In this document: positions 40,555 to 51,815 of the stretch, piece by piece
Layout: each line of letters starts with the position of its first letter
How positions within the stretch are numbered: the stretch's first letter is position 1
Origin: Lonsdalea britannica
GTDB taxonomy: Bacteria; Pseudomonadota; Gammaproteobacteria; Enterobacterales; Enterobacteriaceae
Length of the DNA: 64,000 nt
Assembly: GCF_946477055.1 (NCBI RefSeq)
Contig: NZ_CAMKXG010000001.1
Coordinates: 1 to 64,000 of the forward strand
Direction of reading: 5' to 3'
The notes under the pieces: model-generated
What the model was told of the DNA's origin: nothing
The model's input: the letters and a program-made list of their open reading frames with translations, nothing else
The model's database searches: none
Position numbers and translations under genes: made by a program

Positions 40555-40654
40555 TCACAGCCTTAATACTCATTATTTTTTACTGGTGTTTTTTTAACTG
40601 TTTTTCCCCCGCCAAAAGTCACCGTAAATAATGCCTGCCCGCCTCCGTACTTGC

Positions 40655-40684
40655 TTGACAAGGTTTTCCTCCCCTCCGTAAACT
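40655..40684 (+). promoter_or_regulatory. Pmra promoter of the dcw cluster
   Basis: TTGACA (40655-40660), an 18 bp spacer and TAAACT (40679-40684) match the E. coli mra promoter, including the TTTTCCTC...TCCGTAAACT context. It drives mraZ and the genes behind it. Confidence 0.85.
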
Positions 40685-40692
40685 CTGGATCG

Positions 40693-40727
40693 TGGGAATT
40701 TGTGGGACAAAGTGGTAGAAAATGGCA
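40693..40727 (+). promoter_or_regulatory. MraZ operator: four TGG repeats
   Basis: TGGGA, TGGGA, TGGTA and TGGCA start at 40693, 40703, 40713 and 40723, i.e. at exact 10 bp intervals, just after Pmra. MraZ binds such TGGGN repeats and represses its own operon; the first two repeats are canonical, the last two decayed. Confidence 0.85.
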
Positions 40728-40746
40728 TGAAGGGCTAAATACAACC

Positions 40747-41205
40747 ATGTTTCGTGGGGCAAGTCTGGTCAATCTCGACAGTAAAGGACGGCTCGCCGTT
40801 CCGACCCGATACCGGGACGTACTGAACGAGGAAGCGCAGGGGCAAATGGTTTGCACCATTGACCTCCACCAGCCATGTCTGCTGCTTTATCTCTTGCCTG
40901 AGTGGGAAATCATCGAACAGAAGCTCTCTCGCCTGTCGAGCATGAATCCCGCCGAACGTCGCGTTCAGCGTTTGCTGCTGGGACACGCCAGTGAGTGCCA
41001 AATGGATGGTGCCGGGCGTTTATTAATCGCGTCCACGCTGCGGCAACATGCAAAGCTTACAAAAGAAGTGATGCTGGTCGGGCAGTTCAACAAGTTTGAA
41101 CTGTGGGATGAACAGACCTGGTATCGACAAGTCAAGGAAGACATCGAAGCTGAACAATCGACTCAGGAACCGCTATCTGATCGATTGCAGGACTTATCTC
41201 TATAG
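40747..41205 (+). CDS. mraZ: Transcriptional regulator MraZ
   Basis: AbrB-like DNA-binding protein of 152 residues, first gene of the dcw cluster, autorepressor that also affects division gene expression. The repeated DxxGR motifs are present ([15 protein letters not shown] near residue 10, [14 protein letters not shown] near 85). The start MFRGAS is the family's normal start; an in-frame upstream ATG (40651) would place the operator inside the gene. It lies 2 bp before rsmH. Confidence 0.97.
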   Translation: MFRGASLVNLDSKGRLAVPTRYRDVLNEEAQGQMVCTIDLHQPCLLLYLLPEWEIIEQKLSRLSSMNPAERRVQRLLLGHASECQMDGAGRLLIASTLRQHAKLTKEVMLVGQFNKFELWDEQTWYRQVKEDIEAEQSTQEPLSDRLQDLSL

Positions 41206-41207
41206 TC

Positions 41208-42149
41208 ATGACAGAAACTTTTAAACACACGACCGTGCTGTTGGATGAGGCCGTCAACGGCCTGAACATTCGCGGCGACGGTATTTACATTGACGGTACG
41301 TTTGGCCGCGGCGGTCACTCCCGTCTGATTCTGTCCCATTTGGGGCCGGAGGGTCGCCTGCTGGCAATCGATCGCGATCCTCAAGCTATCGCCGCTGCCA
41401 GCGATATTGACGATGCACGCTTTTCTATCATCCACGGGCCTTTCTCATCAATCGCTGAATACGTTGAAGAACGCGGACTGACGGGGAAAATCAACGGCGT
41501 ACTGCTGGATCTTGGCGTTTCATCGCCTCAGCTCGACGATCCGGAGCGCGGTTTCTCCTTTATGCGTGACGGCCCGCTCGACATGCGTATGGATCCTACT
41601 CGCGGCGTTTCTGCCGCCGAATGGTTGATGAAAGCGGAAGCGGAAGATATCGCCTGGGTTCTTAAGACCTTTGGCGAAGAACGTTTCGCTCGCCGTATTG
41701 CTCGCGCCATCGTTGAGCGTAATCAGACTGAACCGATGACGCGCACGAAAGAGCTGGCTGAGCTGATTGCCGCCGCCAGTCCGATTCGTGAAAAGCATAA
41801 ACATCCGGCAACGCGCTCTTTCCAGGCCATCCGTATCTATATCAACAGTGAACTCGAAGAGATTGAACGCGCGCTCAACGGCGCGTTGGATGTCCTCGCT
41901 CCCGAAGGTCGACTGTCGGTGATCAGTTTCCACTCGCTGGAAGACCGCATTGTGAAGCGCTTTATCCGTCACAACAGCCGTGGGCCGCAGGTCCCTGCGG
42001 GTCTGCCGTTGACGGAAGAACAGCTCCGCGAACAGGGGGGAAGAACCCTGAAGATCGCAGGAAAAATGAAGCCGTCCGACGCTGAAGTCGCGGAGAACCC
42101 GCGCGCCCGCAGTTCCGTACTGCGCTTCGCGGAGAGATTGTCCTCATGA
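41208..42149 (+). CDS. rsmH: 16S rRNA (cytosine1402-N4)-methyltransferase
   Basis: RsmH (MraW) methylates N4 of C1402 in the ribosomal P site. The SAM-binding motif [10 protein letters not shown] is at residues 29-38, and the conserved [12 protein letters not shown] and [13 protein letters not shown] blocks are present. Length 313 as in E. coli. It overlaps ftsL by 4 bp (ATGA). Confidence 0.98.
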   Translation: MTETFKHTTVLLDEAVNGLNIRGDGIYIDGTFGRGGHSRLILSHLGPEGRLLAIDRDPQAIAAASDIDDARFSIIHGPFSSIAEYVEERGLTGKINGVLLDLGVSSPQLDDPERGFSFMRDGPLDMRMDPTRGVSAAEWLMKAEAEDIAWVLKTFGEERFARRIARAIVERNQTEPMTRTKELAELIAAASPIREKHKHPATRSFQAIRIYINSELEEIERALNGALDVLAPEGRLSVISFHSLEDRIVKRFIRHNSRGPQVPAGLPLTEEQLREQGGRTLKIAGKMKPSDAEVAENPRARSSVLRFAERLSS

Positions 42150-42466
42150 TCGGGCACGAACGTCACTCGCTGGCTGGCGTCATTGCAGAAGATTTGCTGC
42201 GGCACGGCAAATTGCCCTTGCTGCTGCTGGTCGCTGTTCTGATCTCGGCCGTACTCGTAGTGACGACGGCGCATCGTACTCGTCTGCTAACCGCAGAACG
42301 CGAGCGCCTGCTGCTGGAACGGGATGCGCTGGATATTGAATGGCGCAACCTGATTCTGGAAGAGAATGCGCTGGGCGACCATAGCCGTGTCGAGCAGAAC
42401 GCGATAGAAAAACTCTACATGGGGCACGTCGATCCTTCGCAGGAAAATATTGTGGTTAAACAATGA
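42146..42466 (+). CDS. ftsL: Cell division protein FtsL
   Basis: Bitopic division protein of the FtsQBL complex, 106 residues. A short cytoplasmic part is followed by a transmembrane helix (about 22-42, [21 protein letters not shown]) and a periplasmic leucine-zipper coiled coil ([20 protein letters not shown]). It is about 15 residues shorter at the N terminus than E. coli FtsL because the start here is the ATG overlapping the rsmH stop. Confidence 0.95.
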   Translation: MIGHERHSLAGVIAEDLLRHGKLPLLLLVAVLISAVLVVTTAHRTRLLTAERERLLLERDALDIEWRNLILEENALGDHSRVEQNAIEKLYMGHVDPSQENIVVKQ

Positions 42467-42489
42467 ACTGACAGGTTATTACTCAATAA

Positions 42490-44253
42490 ATGAAACCCGC
42501 ACGCCCCGGAAGGTTGAAACGTCAGGAAGAGCATGCCAGCTTCGTCAGCTGGCGTTTTGCGTTGCTTTGCGGGGGGATTCTGATCTGTCTGGTCGGCCTG
42601 ATGCTGCGTACCGCCTATCTCCAGGTCATCGCGCCGGATAAGCTGGTGCGCGAAGGCGACATGCGTTCTCTGCGCGTGCAGGAAGTGCCCACCGCGCGCG
42701 GAATGATTAGCGATCGTGCGGGTCGTCCGCTGGCGGTGAGCGTCCCGGTCAACGCCATTTGGGCCGATCCCAAGGAAGTGAACGACCACGGCGGCATCAC
42801 GCTCGATACGCGCTGGAAAGCGCTGGCCGACGCGCTGGAAATGCCGCTCGACCAAATATCCACCAAGGTCAACGCCAACCCCAACGGCCGTTTCGTTTAT
42901 CTGGCGCGTCAGATCAACCCCGCCATCGGCGAATACATCCACAAACTGAAGCTGCCGGGCATCAATCTGCGTCAGGAGTCCCGTCGCTATTACCCGTCAG
43001 GTCCGGTGACCTCTCATCTTATCGGCTTTACCAACATCGACGGGCAGGGCATCGAAGGGGTCGAGAAGAGTTTCGACCGCTGGCTGACCGGCCAGCCGGG
43101 CGAACGTACCGTACGTAAAGACCGATTTGGGCGCGTGATTGAAGATATCTCCTCCGTCGACAGTCAGGCCGCGCACAACCTGATGCTGAGCATCGACGAA
43201 CGCCTGCAGGCGCTCGTTTACCGTGAGCTGAATAACGCCGTCGCCTTCAACAAAGCGGAGTCCGGCACCGCTGTGCTGGTCGACGTCAACACCGGCGAAG
43301 TGCTGGCGATGGCCAATAGCCCGTCTTACAACCCGAATAACCTGTCCGGCACTACCAACGACGTCATCCGTAACCGCGCCATCACCGATATCTTCGAGCC
43401 GGGTTCCACCGTGAAGCCAATGGTGGTGATGTCTGCGTTACAGCGCAACGTGGTGAAAGAGAACAGCGTGCTGAATACGCTGCCGTATTACATCAACGGG
43501 CATGAAATCAAAGACGTAGCGCGCTACAACGAATTGACGCTGACGGGCGTACTGCAGAAATCGAGTAACGTCGGCGTATCTCGACTGTCGCTGGCGATGC
43601 CTTCTTCGGTGTTAGTGGATACTTACTCTCGCTTTGGTCTGGGTAAACCCACCAACCTCGGGCTGGTCGGCGAAAGCTCAGGGCTGTTTCCTCACCGTCA
43701 GCGCTGGGCTGATATCGAACGCGCGACCTTCTCCTTCGGCTACGGTCTGATGGTTACGCCGCTGCAGCTGGCCAGGATGTACGCCACTATCGGCAGCTTC
43801 GGCGTCTATCGGCCTCTTTCCATCACCAAGGTCGATCCGCCGGTGCCGGGAGAACGTATTTTCCCTGAAAACATCGTACGCACCGTGGTGCATATGATGG
43901 AAAGCGTCGCGTTGCCGGGCGGCGGTGGCTCGAAAGCCGCCATCAAAGGCTATCGCATCGCCATCAAGACCGGTACGGCCAAGAAAGTCGGGCCGGACGG
44001 CAAGTACATCAACAAATATATTGCTTACACCGCCGGTGTTGCCCCGGCCAGTAATCCTCGCTTCGCGCTGGTCGTGGTCATCAATGACCCGCAGGCCGGG
44101 AAATACTACGGCGGTGCGGTCTCTGCGCCGGTCTTCGGCGCCATCATGGGCGGCGTGCTTCGCACCATGAACATCGAGCCGGATGCCCTGGCGACGGGGG
44201 AGAAAAATGAATTCGTTATTAACCGAAAAGAGGGCTCAGGTGACAGATCGTAA
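42490..44253 (+). CDS. ftsI: Septal peptidoglycan transpeptidase FtsI (PBP3)
   Basis: Class B penicillin-binding protein that cross-links septal murein, partner of FtsW. One N-terminal transmembrane helix (about 20-40) is followed by the pedestal domain and the transpeptidase with its three motifs: STVK (active-site Ser about residue 306), SSN and KTGT. Length 587 against 588 in E. coli. The C terminus overlaps the murE start. Confidence 0.98.
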   Translation: MKPARPGRLKRQEEHASFVSWRFALLCGGILICLVGLMLRTAYLQVIAPDKLVREGDMRSLRVQEVPTARGMISDRAGRPLAVSVPVNAIWADPKEVNDHGGITLDTRWKALADALEMPLDQISTKVNANPNGRFVYLARQINPAIGEYIHKLKLPGINLRQESRRYYPSGPVTSHLIGFTNIDGQGIEGVEKSFDRWLTGQPGERTVRKDRFGRVIEDISSVDSQAAHNLMLSIDERLQALVYRELNNAVAFNKAESGTAVLVDVNTGEVLAMANSPSYNPNNLSGTTNDVIRNRAITDIFEPGSTVKPMVVMSALQRNVVKENSVLNTLPYYINGHEIKDVARYNELTLTGVLQKSSNVGVSRLSLAMPSSVLVDTYSRFGLGKPTNLGLVGESSGLFPHRQRWADIERATFSFGYGLMVTPLQLARMYATIGSFGVYRPLSITKVDPPVPGERIFPENIVRTVVHMMESVALPGGGGSKAAIKGYRIAIKTGTAKKVGPDGKYINKYIAYTAGVAPASNPRFALVVVINDPQAGKYYGGAVSAPVFGAIMGGVLRTMNIEPDALATGEKNEFVINRKEGSGDRS

Positions 44254-45724
44254 TTTGCACGATTTGCTGGCGCCGTGGGTTGCCAACGTTCCCGAGCGCG
44301 CGCTGCGGGACATGACGCTGGACAGCCGTATGGCTGCGGCGGGAGACGTTTTCGTCGCTATTGTCGGACATCAAACCGACGGGCGACGCTATATTGCGCA
44401 GGCCATTGCTCAAGGCGTGGCTGCGGTGATCGCCCAAGCGGATGAGGAAAATCCGGAAGGCACCGTGTGTGAAAAGCACGGCGTACCGGTGATTTATCTG
44501 GATGAGCTTAATCAGCGGCTTTCGGCGCTAGCGGGACGTTTCTACCACCAGCCCGCAGAGAGACTCCGTCTGGTCGGCGTAACCGGCACCAACGGTAAAA
44601 CGACCACCAGCCAGCTGCTGGCGCAGTGGAGCCAGGCGCTGGGCGAAACCAGCGCGGTCATGGGTACCATCGGCAACGGTTTGCTGGGACGAGAAACCCC
44701 GGCGGAAAACACCACGGGTTCGGCCATCGGCGTACAGCAGACGCTCAGCCAATTGGCTGACGCGGGTGCCACATTTGCCGCGATGGAAGTCTCTTCCCAC
44801 GGGCTGGTGCAGCATCGCGTTGCCGCGCTACCTTTCGCCGCCGCGGTATTTACCAACCTGAGCCGCGACCATCTCGACTATCACGGCGACATGGCGCATT
44901 ACGAAGGGGCCAAATGGGCGCTCTTCGCGGAACATCAGGTCGGTGAAGCCATTATCAACGCGGACGACGACGTGGGTCGACGTTGGCTAAGTCGGCTTCC
45001 TGATGCGGTAGCGGTGACGCTGGGCTCACAGCGGCCAGAGGGCCGGAGCCGCTGGCTGCAGGCGACCCGCGTTGAGTATCACGACAGCGGTTTCACCGCG
45101 CAGGTGGACTCCAGCTGGGGTCAGGCCGTGATTCATAGCCGCCTGATGGGCGAGTTCAACGTCAGCAACATGATGCTGGCGCTGGCGACGCTGCTGGCGC
45201 TGGGCTATCCGCTGGAGCAGTTGGCTGAATCGGCGACGGCAATACAACCGGTCTGCGGCCGGATGGAAGTCTTCCATGCCGAAGGCAAACCCACCGTGGT
45301 TGTTGATTACGCACACACGCCCGACGCGCTGGAAAAAGCGCTGGAGGCGGCAAGACTGCACTGTCAGGGGCAGCTCTGGTGCGTGTTTGGCTGCGGGGGC
45401 GATCGCGATAGAGGTAAGCGCCCACTTATGGGAGCAGTAGCGGAACAGCTGGCCGACCGGGTCATCGTGACGGACGACAATCCGCGCAGCGAAGCGCCGC
45501 AGGCTATCGTCAAAGATATCCTGAGCGGCCTGATGGACGCCGGTCGAGTGCAGACGATTGAAGGCCGAGCGGCGGCGGTCAGCAGCGCGGTGATGCATGC
45601 CGGGCCGGATGATGTGGTGCTGGTGGCCGGGAAAGGTCACGAAGATTATCAGATCGTGGGCAATCAGCGGTTGGACTACTCCGACCGACTGACGGTCGCA
45701 CGCCTGTTGGGAGTGGTGGCATGA
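44240..45724 (+). CDS. murE: UDP-MurNAc-tripeptide synthetase (meso-DAP-adding)
   Basis: Mur ligase that adds meso-diaminopimelate to UDP-MurNAc-L-Ala-D-Glu. The ATP loop [11 protein letters not shown] is near residue 115, and DDNPRSE near 415 contains the DNPR motif that selects meso-DAP. The GTG start with GAGGG before it matches E. coli and gives 494 residues; an ATG 33 bp upstream (44207) with a good GGGGGAG is an alternative that would add 11 residues. It overlaps ftsI by 14 bp and murF by 4 bp. Confidence 0.97.
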   Translation: MTDRNLHDLLAPWVANVPERALRDMTLDSRMAAAGDVFVAIVGHQTDGRRYIAQAIAQGVAAVIAQADEENPEGTVCEKHGVPVIYLDELNQRLSALAGRFYHQPAERLRLVGVTGTNGKTTTSQLLAQWSQALGETSAVMGTIGNGLLGRETPAENTTGSAIGVQQTLSQLADAGATFAAMEVSSHGLVQHRVAALPFAAAVFTNLSRDHLDYHGDMAHYEGAKWALFAEHQVGEAIINADDDVGRRWLSRLPDAVAVTLGSQRPEGRSRWLQATRVEYHDSGFTAQVDSSWGQAVIHSRLMGEFNVSNMMLALATLLALGYPLEQLAESATAIQPVCGRMEVFHAEGKPTVVVDYAHTPDALEKALEAARLHCQGQLWCVFGCGGDRDRGKRPLMGAVAEQLADRVIVTDDNPRSEAPQAIVKDILSGLMDAGRVQTIEGRAAAVSSAVMHAGPDDVVLVAGKGHEDYQIVGNQRLDYSDRLTVARLLGVVA

Positions 45725-47082
45725 TTCGCGTAACGCTGAGCCAATTGGCGAACGTATTAGACGCCCGTCTGGAAGGAGACGATCTGGCGATCGACGCCGT
45801 CTCGACGGACACCCGTCATTTGACGGAAGGCTGCCTGTTTGTCGCGCTACAGGGCGAGAAATTCGATGCTCACGACTACGCCGCGAATGCGATTAGCGAG
45901 GGCGCGGCAGCACTGGTGGTGAGTAAGCGCTTACCTGTTTCGGCGCCGCAGCTGATTGTTAAAGATACGCGGCTGGCGCTCGGCGCGCTGGCTGCCTGGG
46001 TTCGGCAGCAATCGTCGGCCCGCGTTGTCGCCCTGACCGGTTCGTCCGGCAAAACGTCGGTCAAAGAGATGACCGCCGCGATTCTGCGGCAGTGCGGCAA
46101 CGTGCTGTATACCGCCGGGAATCTGAATAACGACATCGGCGTACCGTTGACGCTGCTGCGACTGACGCCAGAACACGATTTCGCCGTCATTGAGCTGGGC
46201 GCGAACCACATCGGCGAGATTGCCTACACCGCCGATCTCACGAGGCCGGAAACGGCGCTGGTCAACAATATTGCGGCGGCGCATCTGGAAGGGTTCGGGT
46301 CGCTGGCCGGTGTTGCGCAGGCCAAGGGCGAGATCTTCAACGGTCTGCCCGCTGACGGCGTGGCGATTCTTAACGCCGACAGCAATGACTGGCCGCACTG
46401 GCAAACGACGCTGACGCAGAAAACCGTCTGGCGTTTTTCGCCGGAAGCCGCAGAGGATGTGGACTTCTTTGCCAGCGATGTCGTGGTGCAAGCGCAGGGG
46501 ACGACGTTCACCCTGCACAGCCCGTTCGGCGAGGTTGGGGTCACGTTACCGTTGCCGGGTAAACACAATATCGCCAACGCGCTAGCCGCCACGGCGTTGG
46601 CGATGTCCGTCGGGGCGTCAACGGAGGCTGTGAAGTCAGGGCTGGCGCAGCTTCAGGCGGTGCCGGGACGTTTGTTCCCGCTCTCTTTGGGCGGTGAGCA
46701 ACGAGTGCTCGACGACAGCTACAACGCCAACGTCGGTTCTCTGACGGCGGCGGTGCAGGTGCTGGCGGACATGCCGGGCTATCGGGTACTGGTCGTCGGC
46801 GACATGGCGGAGTTAGGGCAGGAAGCAGAAGCTTGTCACCGTCAGGTTGGCGAGGCGGCCCGGATCGCCGGTATCGACCGGGTGCTGAGCGTCGGTACGT
46901 TGAGCGAATGGATTAGCCAGGCCAGCGGGCAGGGTGAACATTTTCAGGATAAAGCCGCCGTGGTCGACCGTCTTCGGGCGCTGTTGGCGGAACACACAGT
47001 GATTACCATTTTAATAAAAGGCTCACGCAGCGCTGCGATGGAGCAGGTAGTACGCGCATTACAGGAGAAGGCAACATGTTAG
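45721..47082 (+). CDS. murF: UDP-MurNAc-tripeptide:D-Ala-D-Ala ligase
   Basis: Completes the cytoplasmic UDP-MurNAc-pentapeptide. Mur ligase ATP motif [12 protein letters not shown] (about residues 108-119) and the C-terminal [10 protein letters not shown] segment are conserved; length 453. It overlaps murE by 4 bp and mraY by 7 bp. Confidence 0.97.
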   Translation: MIRVTLSQLANVLDARLEGDDLAIDAVSTDTRHLTEGCLFVALQGEKFDAHDYAANAISEGAAALVVSKRLPVSAPQLIVKDTRLALGALAAWVRQQSSARVVALTGSSGKTSVKEMTAAILRQCGNVLYTAGNLNNDIGVPLTLLRLTPEHDFAVIELGANHIGEIAYTADLTRPETALVNNIAAAHLEGFGSLAGVAQAKGEIFNGLPADGVAILNADSNDWPHWQTTLTQKTVWRFSPEAAEDVDFFASDVVVQAQGTTFTLHSPFGEVGVTLPLPGKHNIANALAATALAMSVGASTEAVKSGLAQLQAVPGRLFPLSLGGEQRVLDDSYNANVGSLTAAVQVLADMPGYRVLVVGDMAELGQEAEACHRQVGEAARIAGIDRVLSVGTLSEWISQASGQGEHFQDKAAVVDRLRALLAEHTVITILIKGSRSAAMEQVVRALQEKATC

Positions 47083-48158
47083 TGTGGCTGGCCGAACAAT
47101 TGGTCAAATTTTATTCCGGCTTCAACGTCTTTTCCTACCTGACGTTTCGAGCCATCGTCAGCCTGCTGACTGCGTTGGTGATCTCGCTCTGGATGGGGCC
47201 GCATTTGATTGCCTGGCTGCAGCGTTTACAGATTGGTCAGGTTGTTCGTAGCGAAGGGCCGGAGTCGCACTTCAGCAAGCGCGGTACGCCGACGATGGGC
47301 GGCGTGATGATACTGGCTTCGATCACGATCTCCGTTCTGCTGTGGGTCAACCTGTCTAACCCTTACGTCTGGTGCGTGCTGCTGGTGTTGCTGGGTTACG
47401 GCATCGTCGGGTTCGTGGACGACTACCGCAAGGTTGTACGCAAAGACACTAAAGGGCTGATCGCGCGCTGGAAGTATTTCTGGCAGTCGCTGTTGGCGCT
47501 CGTCGTCGCCTTTTCCATGTATGCCATCGGCAAAGATACGCCAGCGACGCAGCTGGTCGTGCCGTTCTTTAAAGACATCATGCCGCAGTTGGGATTGATG
47601 TATGTGGTGCTGGCTTATTTCGTGATTGTCGGCACCAGCAACGCCGTCAATCTGACCGACGGTCTGGACGGTCTGGCGATTATGCCGACGGTGTTTGTCG
47701 CCGCGGGCTTCGGGCTGGTGGCGTGGGCGACGGGGAACATGAACTTCGCCAACTACCTGCATATTCCGTACATCCGCCATGCCAGCGAACTGGTGGTGGT
47801 GTGTACGGCAATCGTCGGCGCGGGACTCGGGTTTCTATGGTTCAACACCTATCCGGCGCAGGTCTTTATGGGCGACGTCGGTTCGCTGGCGCTGGGCGGC
47901 GCGCTCGGGACGATCGCCGTGCTGCTGCGTCAGGAATTTTTACTGGTGATCATGGGGGGCGTGTTCGTGGTCGAAACGCTGTCGGTGATCCTGCAGGTTG
48001 GCTCCTTTAAGCTGCGCGGCCAGCGGATTTTCCGCATGGCGCCGATACATCACCACTATGAGCTTAAAGGTTGGCCGGAACCGCGCGTGATTGTGCGGTT
48101 CTGGATTATTTCTCTGATGCTGGTGCTCATTGGACTGGTCACACTGAAGGTACGGTAA
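47076..48158 (+). CDS. mraY: Phospho-MurNAc-pentapeptide transferase
   Basis: Polytopic (about ten transmembrane segments) enzyme that makes lipid I from UDP-MurNAc-pentapeptide and undecaprenyl phosphate. Conserved catalytic loops [19 protein letters not shown] and [13 protein letters not shown] with the key Asp residues, and the APIHHHYEL sequence near the end, are intact. Length 360, same as E. coli. Confidence 0.98.
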   Translation: MLVWLAEQLVKFYSGFNVFSYLTFRAIVSLLTALVISLWMGPHLIAWLQRLQIGQVVRSEGPESHFSKRGTPTMGGVMILASITISVLLWVNLSNPYVWCVLLVLLGYGIVGFVDDYRKVVRKDTKGLIARWKYFWQSLLALVVAFSMYAIGKDTPATQLVVPFFKDIMPQLGLMYVVLAYFVIVGTSNAVNLTDGLDGLAIMPTVFVAAGFGLVAWATGNMNFANYLHIPYIRHASELVVVCTAIVGAGLGFLWFNTYPAQVFMGDVGSLALGGALGTIAVLLRQEFLLVIMGGVFVVETLSVILQVGSFKLRGQRIFRMAPIHHHYELKGWPEPRVIVRFWIISLMLVLIGLVTLKVR

Positions 48159-48162
48159 CGAC

Positions 48163-49476
48163 ATGGACTATCAGGGTAAAAAAGTCGTCATTATCGGGTT
48201 GGGCCTGACCGGGCTCTCCTGTGTTGATTTCTTCCTTACGCGCGGGGTGACGCCCCGCGTGGTGGATACCCGTGTCAGTCCGCCTGGTCTGGATAAACTG
48301 CCCGAGCAGGTCGAACGCTACGTGGGCGGATTACAGGAAGACTGGCTAATGGACGCCGACTTGATCGTCGCCAGCCCCGGTATCGCTCTGGCCACGCCCG
48401 CGTTATGCGACGCTGCGGAGGCAGGCATTGAGATCGTCGGCGATATCGAGCTGTTTTGCCGCGAGGCGCAGGCGCCAATCGTCGCGATCACGGGATCGAA
48501 CGGGAAAAGCACCGTCACCACGCTGGTGGGAGACATGGCGCGTGCGGCCGGTTGGTCGGTAGGGGTTGGCGGCAACATTGGCGTGCCCGCGTTGGAACTG
48601 CTCAAGCAGGAGTGCCAGCTGTATGTGCTGGAACTGTCCAGCTTCCAGCTGGAAACAACCTGTAGCCTGCATGCCGCGGCGGCCACCATCCTGAACGTGA
48701 CGGAAGATCACTCCAACCGTTATCCGTTAGGTCTGCAGCAGTACCGCGCCGCGAAGCTGCGCATCTACGAAAACGCCGCGGTCTGCGTGGTGAACGCCGA
48801 TGATGCGCTGACCATGCCGGTGCGTGGCGCTGACGACCGCTGTCTGAGCTTCGGCGTGGACGTAGGCAACTATCACCTGAATCGGCAGCAGGGCGAAACC
48901 TGGCTGCGGGTGAACGGGGAGCGCGTGATCAATACGCGTGAAATCAAATTGGTCGGACAGCATAACTATACCAACGCGCTTGCCGCGTTGGCGCTGGCCG
49001 ATACGGTGGGCATTCCCCGCGCATCCGCGCTGGCGGCGCTCACCGGCTTTACCGGTCTGGCGCATCGTTTCCAGCTGGTGCTGGATCGCAACGAGGTGCG
49101 CTGGATCAACGACTCGAAAGCGACCAACGTCGGCAGCACCGAGGCGGCGCTGAGCGGTTTGCACATCGACGGCACGCTGCATCTGCTGCTGGGCGGAGAC
49201 GGCAAGTCCGCCGACTTCTCGCCGCTGAAGCCCTATCTTCAGGGCGATAACGTGCGGCTGTACTGTTTTGGTCGCGATGGCGATCTGCTGGCGGCGCTGC
49301 GTCCCGATATCGCGCAGAGTACCGAGACCCTGGCGCAGGCGATGACGCTCATTGCTCAGCAGGTCAGCCCGGGCGACGTAGTGTTGCTGTCCCCGGCCTG
49401 TGCGAGTCTGGATCAGTTCCGCAGCTTTGAGCATCGCGGCGATGAATTTGCACGTTTGGCGGAGGAACTGGGCTGA
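48163..49476 (+). CDS. murD: UDP-MurNAc-L-Ala:D-Glu ligase
   Basis: Adds D-glutamate to UDP-MurNAc-L-Ala. N-terminal UDP-binding Rossmann start [16 protein letters not shown] motif [13 protein letters not shown] near residue 113, and the C-terminal LLLGGDGK and [11 protein letters not shown] blocks. Length 437. It follows mraY by 4 bp and overlaps ftsW by one base. Confidence 0.97.
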   Translation: MDYQGKKVVIIGLGLTGLSCVDFFLTRGVTPRVVDTRVSPPGLDKLPEQVERYVGGLQEDWLMDADLIVASPGIALATPALCDAAEAGIEIVGDIELFCREAQAPIVAITGSNGKSTVTTLVGDMARAAGWSVGVGGNIGVPALELLKQECQLYVLELSSFQLETTCSLHAAAATILNVTEDHSNRYPLGLQQYRAAKLRIYENAAVCVVNADDALTMPVRGADDRCLSFGVDVGNYHLNRQQGETWLRVNGERVINTREIKLVGQHNYTNALAALALADTVGIPRASALAALTGFTGLAHRFQLVLDRNEVRWINDSKATNVGSTEAALSGLHIDGTLHLLLGGDGKSADFSPLKPYLQGDNVRLYCFGRDGDLLAALRPDIAQSTETLAQAMTLIAQQVSPGDVVLLSPACASLDQFRSFEHRGDEFARLAEELG

Positions 49477-50675
49477 TGCAGATGGCAGGGGCGATCGTGG
49501 AACGATTGAGACGCTGGGTCATGGGGACGCGCGAAAGCGATAACCTCAGCGCCGTGCTGTACGATCGTACGCTGCTGTGGCTGACGCTCGGACTGGCGGT
49601 GATTGGCTTCGTGATGGTGACTTCCGCCTCCATGCCGGTAGGGCAACGCCTCGCTGGCGACCCGTTCTTGTTCGCCAAGCGCGACGGACTCTATCTGGCG
49701 CTGGCGTTCGGCTTGTCGCTGATCACCATGCGGGTGCCGATGGCCGTCTGGCAGCGTTACAGCCCGGTTTTGCTGCTGGTCGCCATCGTTCTGCTGCTGG
49801 TGGTCTTGGTCGTCGGGAGCTCGGTCAACGGCGCCTCCCGCTGGATTTCATTGGGGCCGCTGCGCATACAGCCTGCCGAGCTGTCGAAGCTGGCGCTGTT
49901 CTGCTACCTCTCCAGTTACATGGTGCGCAAAGTGGAAGAGGTGCGAAACAACTTCTGGGGCTTCTGCAAACCGATGGGCGTGATGGTGGTGCTGGCGGTG
50001 CTGCTGCTGGCGCAGCCTGACCTTGGCACCGTAGTGGTGTTGTTTATTACGACGCTGGCCATGCTGTTTCTGGCGGGTGCCAAACTCTGGCAGTTTCTGG
50101 CGATTATCGGCAGCGGCATCTTCGCGGTCTGTCTGCTGATTATTGCGGAACCGTACCGTATCCGCCGCGTGACATCGTTCTGGAACCCTTGGGATGATCC
50201 GTTCGGCAGCGGCTATCAGTTGACGCAGTCGCTGATGGCGTTCGGACGCGGCGAAGTGTGGGGTCAGGGACTGGGTAATTCGATTCAGAAACTGGAATAT
50301 CTGCCGGAAGCGCACACTGACTTTATTTTCTCCATTTTAGGCGAAGAACTGGGCTATATCGGTGTGGTTTTAGCGTTGTTAATGATATTCTTCGTCGCCT
50401 TTCGGGCGATGTCGATTGGACGCCGCGCGCTGCAGATCGATCAGCGCTTTTCAGGGTTCCTGGCGTGTTCCATCGGCATTTGGTTCAGTTTCCAAACATT
50501 GGTCAATGTGGGAGCCGCGGCGGGCATGTTGCCGACCAAAGGGTTGACCCTGCCGCTGGTCAGTTACGGGGGGTCCAGTCTGTTGATTATGTCGACCGCC
50601 ATCGTACTGCTGTTACGCATAGATTATGAGACGCGTCTGACGAAAGCGCAGGCGTTTACGAGGAGTGCCCGATGA
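49476..50675 (+). CDS. ftsW: Septal peptidoglycan glycosyltransferase FtsW
   Basis: SEDS-family polymerase, ten transmembrane segments, 399 residues, acting with FtsI at the septum. Conserved FtsW/RodA features include the segment [21 protein letters not shown] and the signature ending [13 protein letters not shown]. The catalytic Asp region ([16 protein letters not shown]) is present. It overlaps murG by 4 bp. Confidence 0.97.
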   Translation: MQMAGAIVERLRRWVMGTRESDNLSAVLYDRTLLWLTLGLAVIGFVMVTSASMPVGQRLAGDPFLFAKRDGLYLALAFGLSLITMRVPMAVWQRYSPVLLLVAIVLLLVVLVVGSSVNGASRWISLGPLRIQPAELSKLALFCYLSSYMVRKVEEVRNNFWGFCKPMGVMVVLAVLLLAQPDLGTVVVLFITTLAMLFLAGAKLWQFLAIIGSGIFAVCLLIIAEPYRIRRVTSFWNPWDDPFGSGYQLTQSLMAFGRGEVWGQGLGNSIQKLEYLPEAHTDFIFSILGEELGYIGVVLALLMIFFVAFRAMSIGRRALQIDQRFSGFLACSIGIWFSFQTLVNVGAAAGMLPTKGLTLPLVSYGGSSLLIMSTAIVLLLRIDYETRLTKAQAFTRSAR

Positions 50676-51763
50676 GTGGCGAAGGCAAGCGTTTGATGGT
50701 GATGGCAGGCGGAACCGGGGGCCATGTGTTCCCCGGATTGGCCGTGGCACATCATCTGATGGCGCAGGGATGGCAGGTGCGCTGGTTGGGCACCGCTGAC
50801 CGTATGGAAGCCGATTTAGTGCCGAAGCACGGGATTGAGATTGATTTTATCCGCATTTCCGGTCTGCGCGGCAAAGGGCTTAAAGCGTTGATCAGCGCGC
50901 CGGTGCGTATTTTCCGCGCGGTGCGTCAGGCGCAGGCGATCATGCGCGATTACCAGCCGGACGTCGTGCTGGGCATGGGCGGCTATGTGTCCGGTCCCGG
51001 CGGCTTAGCTGCGTGGCTATGCGGTATTCCGGTCGTATTGCATGAACAGAACGGCATCGCCGGGCTGACCAACCGCTGGCTGTCGCGTATTGCGAAAACG
51101 GTGCTGCAGGCGTTTCCGGGCGCATTTCCTAAAGCGCCCGTGGTCGGAAACCCTGTGCGCACTGACGTGTTGGCGCTGCCGTCACCGGCGGAACGCCTGG
51201 CGGACCGTAGCGGACCTATCCGCGTATTGGTTATCGGCGGCAGTCAGGGCGCCCGGGTGCTGAACCAGACGTTGCCGGGCGTGGCCGCCACGCTGGGCGA
51301 CAGAATCACCCTTTGGCATCAAACCGGTAAAGGCGCGCAGGCTGATGTTCAGGCGGCGTACGCGGAAGCCGGACAGCCGCAGCATAACGTGGTCGAATTT
51401 ATTGATGATATGGCCGCGGCTTATGCCTGGGCCGATGTCGTTGTCTGTCGTTCCGGGGCGCTGACGGTCAGTGAGATCGCCGCCGCCGGTTTGCCAGCGC
51501 TTTTCGTGCCGTTCCAGCATAAGGATCGGCAGCAGTACTGGAACGCGTTGCCGCTGGAACAGGCGGGCGCGGCCAAAATTATCGAGCAGGCCCAGATCAG
51601 CGTTGACGCCGTCAGCGATGTATTGGCCAGCTGGGACCGCGCTACGCTGCGCGACATGGCCGAGAAGGCCCAATCGGTCGCCATTCCTGATGCGACCGAG
51701 CGCGTTGCGGCAGAAGTCGTCGCAGCGGCGCGTACACAAGACGTGGCAGCGGTTCAACATTAA
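50672..51763 (+). CDS. murG: Lipid II-forming N-acetylglucosamine transferase
   Basis: Peripheral inner-membrane GT28 transferase that adds GlcNAc to lipid I. The N-terminal G-loop [13 protein letters not shown] (about residues 12-24), [13 protein letters not shown] and the C-terminal GGSQGAR and [19 protein letters not shown] donor-site motifs are present; 363 residues. Confidence 0.98.
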   Translation: MSGEGKRLMVMAGGTGGHVFPGLAVAHHLMAQGWQVRWLGTADRMEADLVPKHGIEIDFIRISGLRGKGLKALISAPVRIFRAVRQAQAIMRDYQPDVVLGMGGYVSGPGGLAAWLCGIPVVLHEQNGIAGLTNRWLSRIAKTVLQAFPGAFPKAPVVGNPVRTDVLALPSPAERLADRSGPIRVLVIGGSQGARVLNQTLPGVAATLGDRITLWHQTGKGAQADVQAAYAEAGQPQHNVVEFIDDMAAAYAWADVVVCRSGALTVSEIAAAGLPALFVPFQHKDRQQYWNALPLEQAGAAKIIEQAQISVDAVSDVLASWDRATLRDMAEKAQSVAIPDATERVAAEVVAAARTQDVAAVQH

Positions 51764-51815
51764 TCATGACATCGCCGGACACAGGACGGCGATCAATAAG
51801 GTAGCGATAGGTAAA

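Larger units (their letters stand above)
39874..40654. other. AT-rich gap between alaE and the mra promoter
   Basis: About 0.8 kb, markedly more AT-rich than its surroundings. It must hold the alaE promoter (leftward). A near-consensus LexA box lies at 40221-40236 and a 55-codon ORF at 40387-40554. On the minus strand only tiny ORFs (16 and 31 codons) follow the LexA box. No tRNA or mobile element is visible. Confidence 0.7.
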
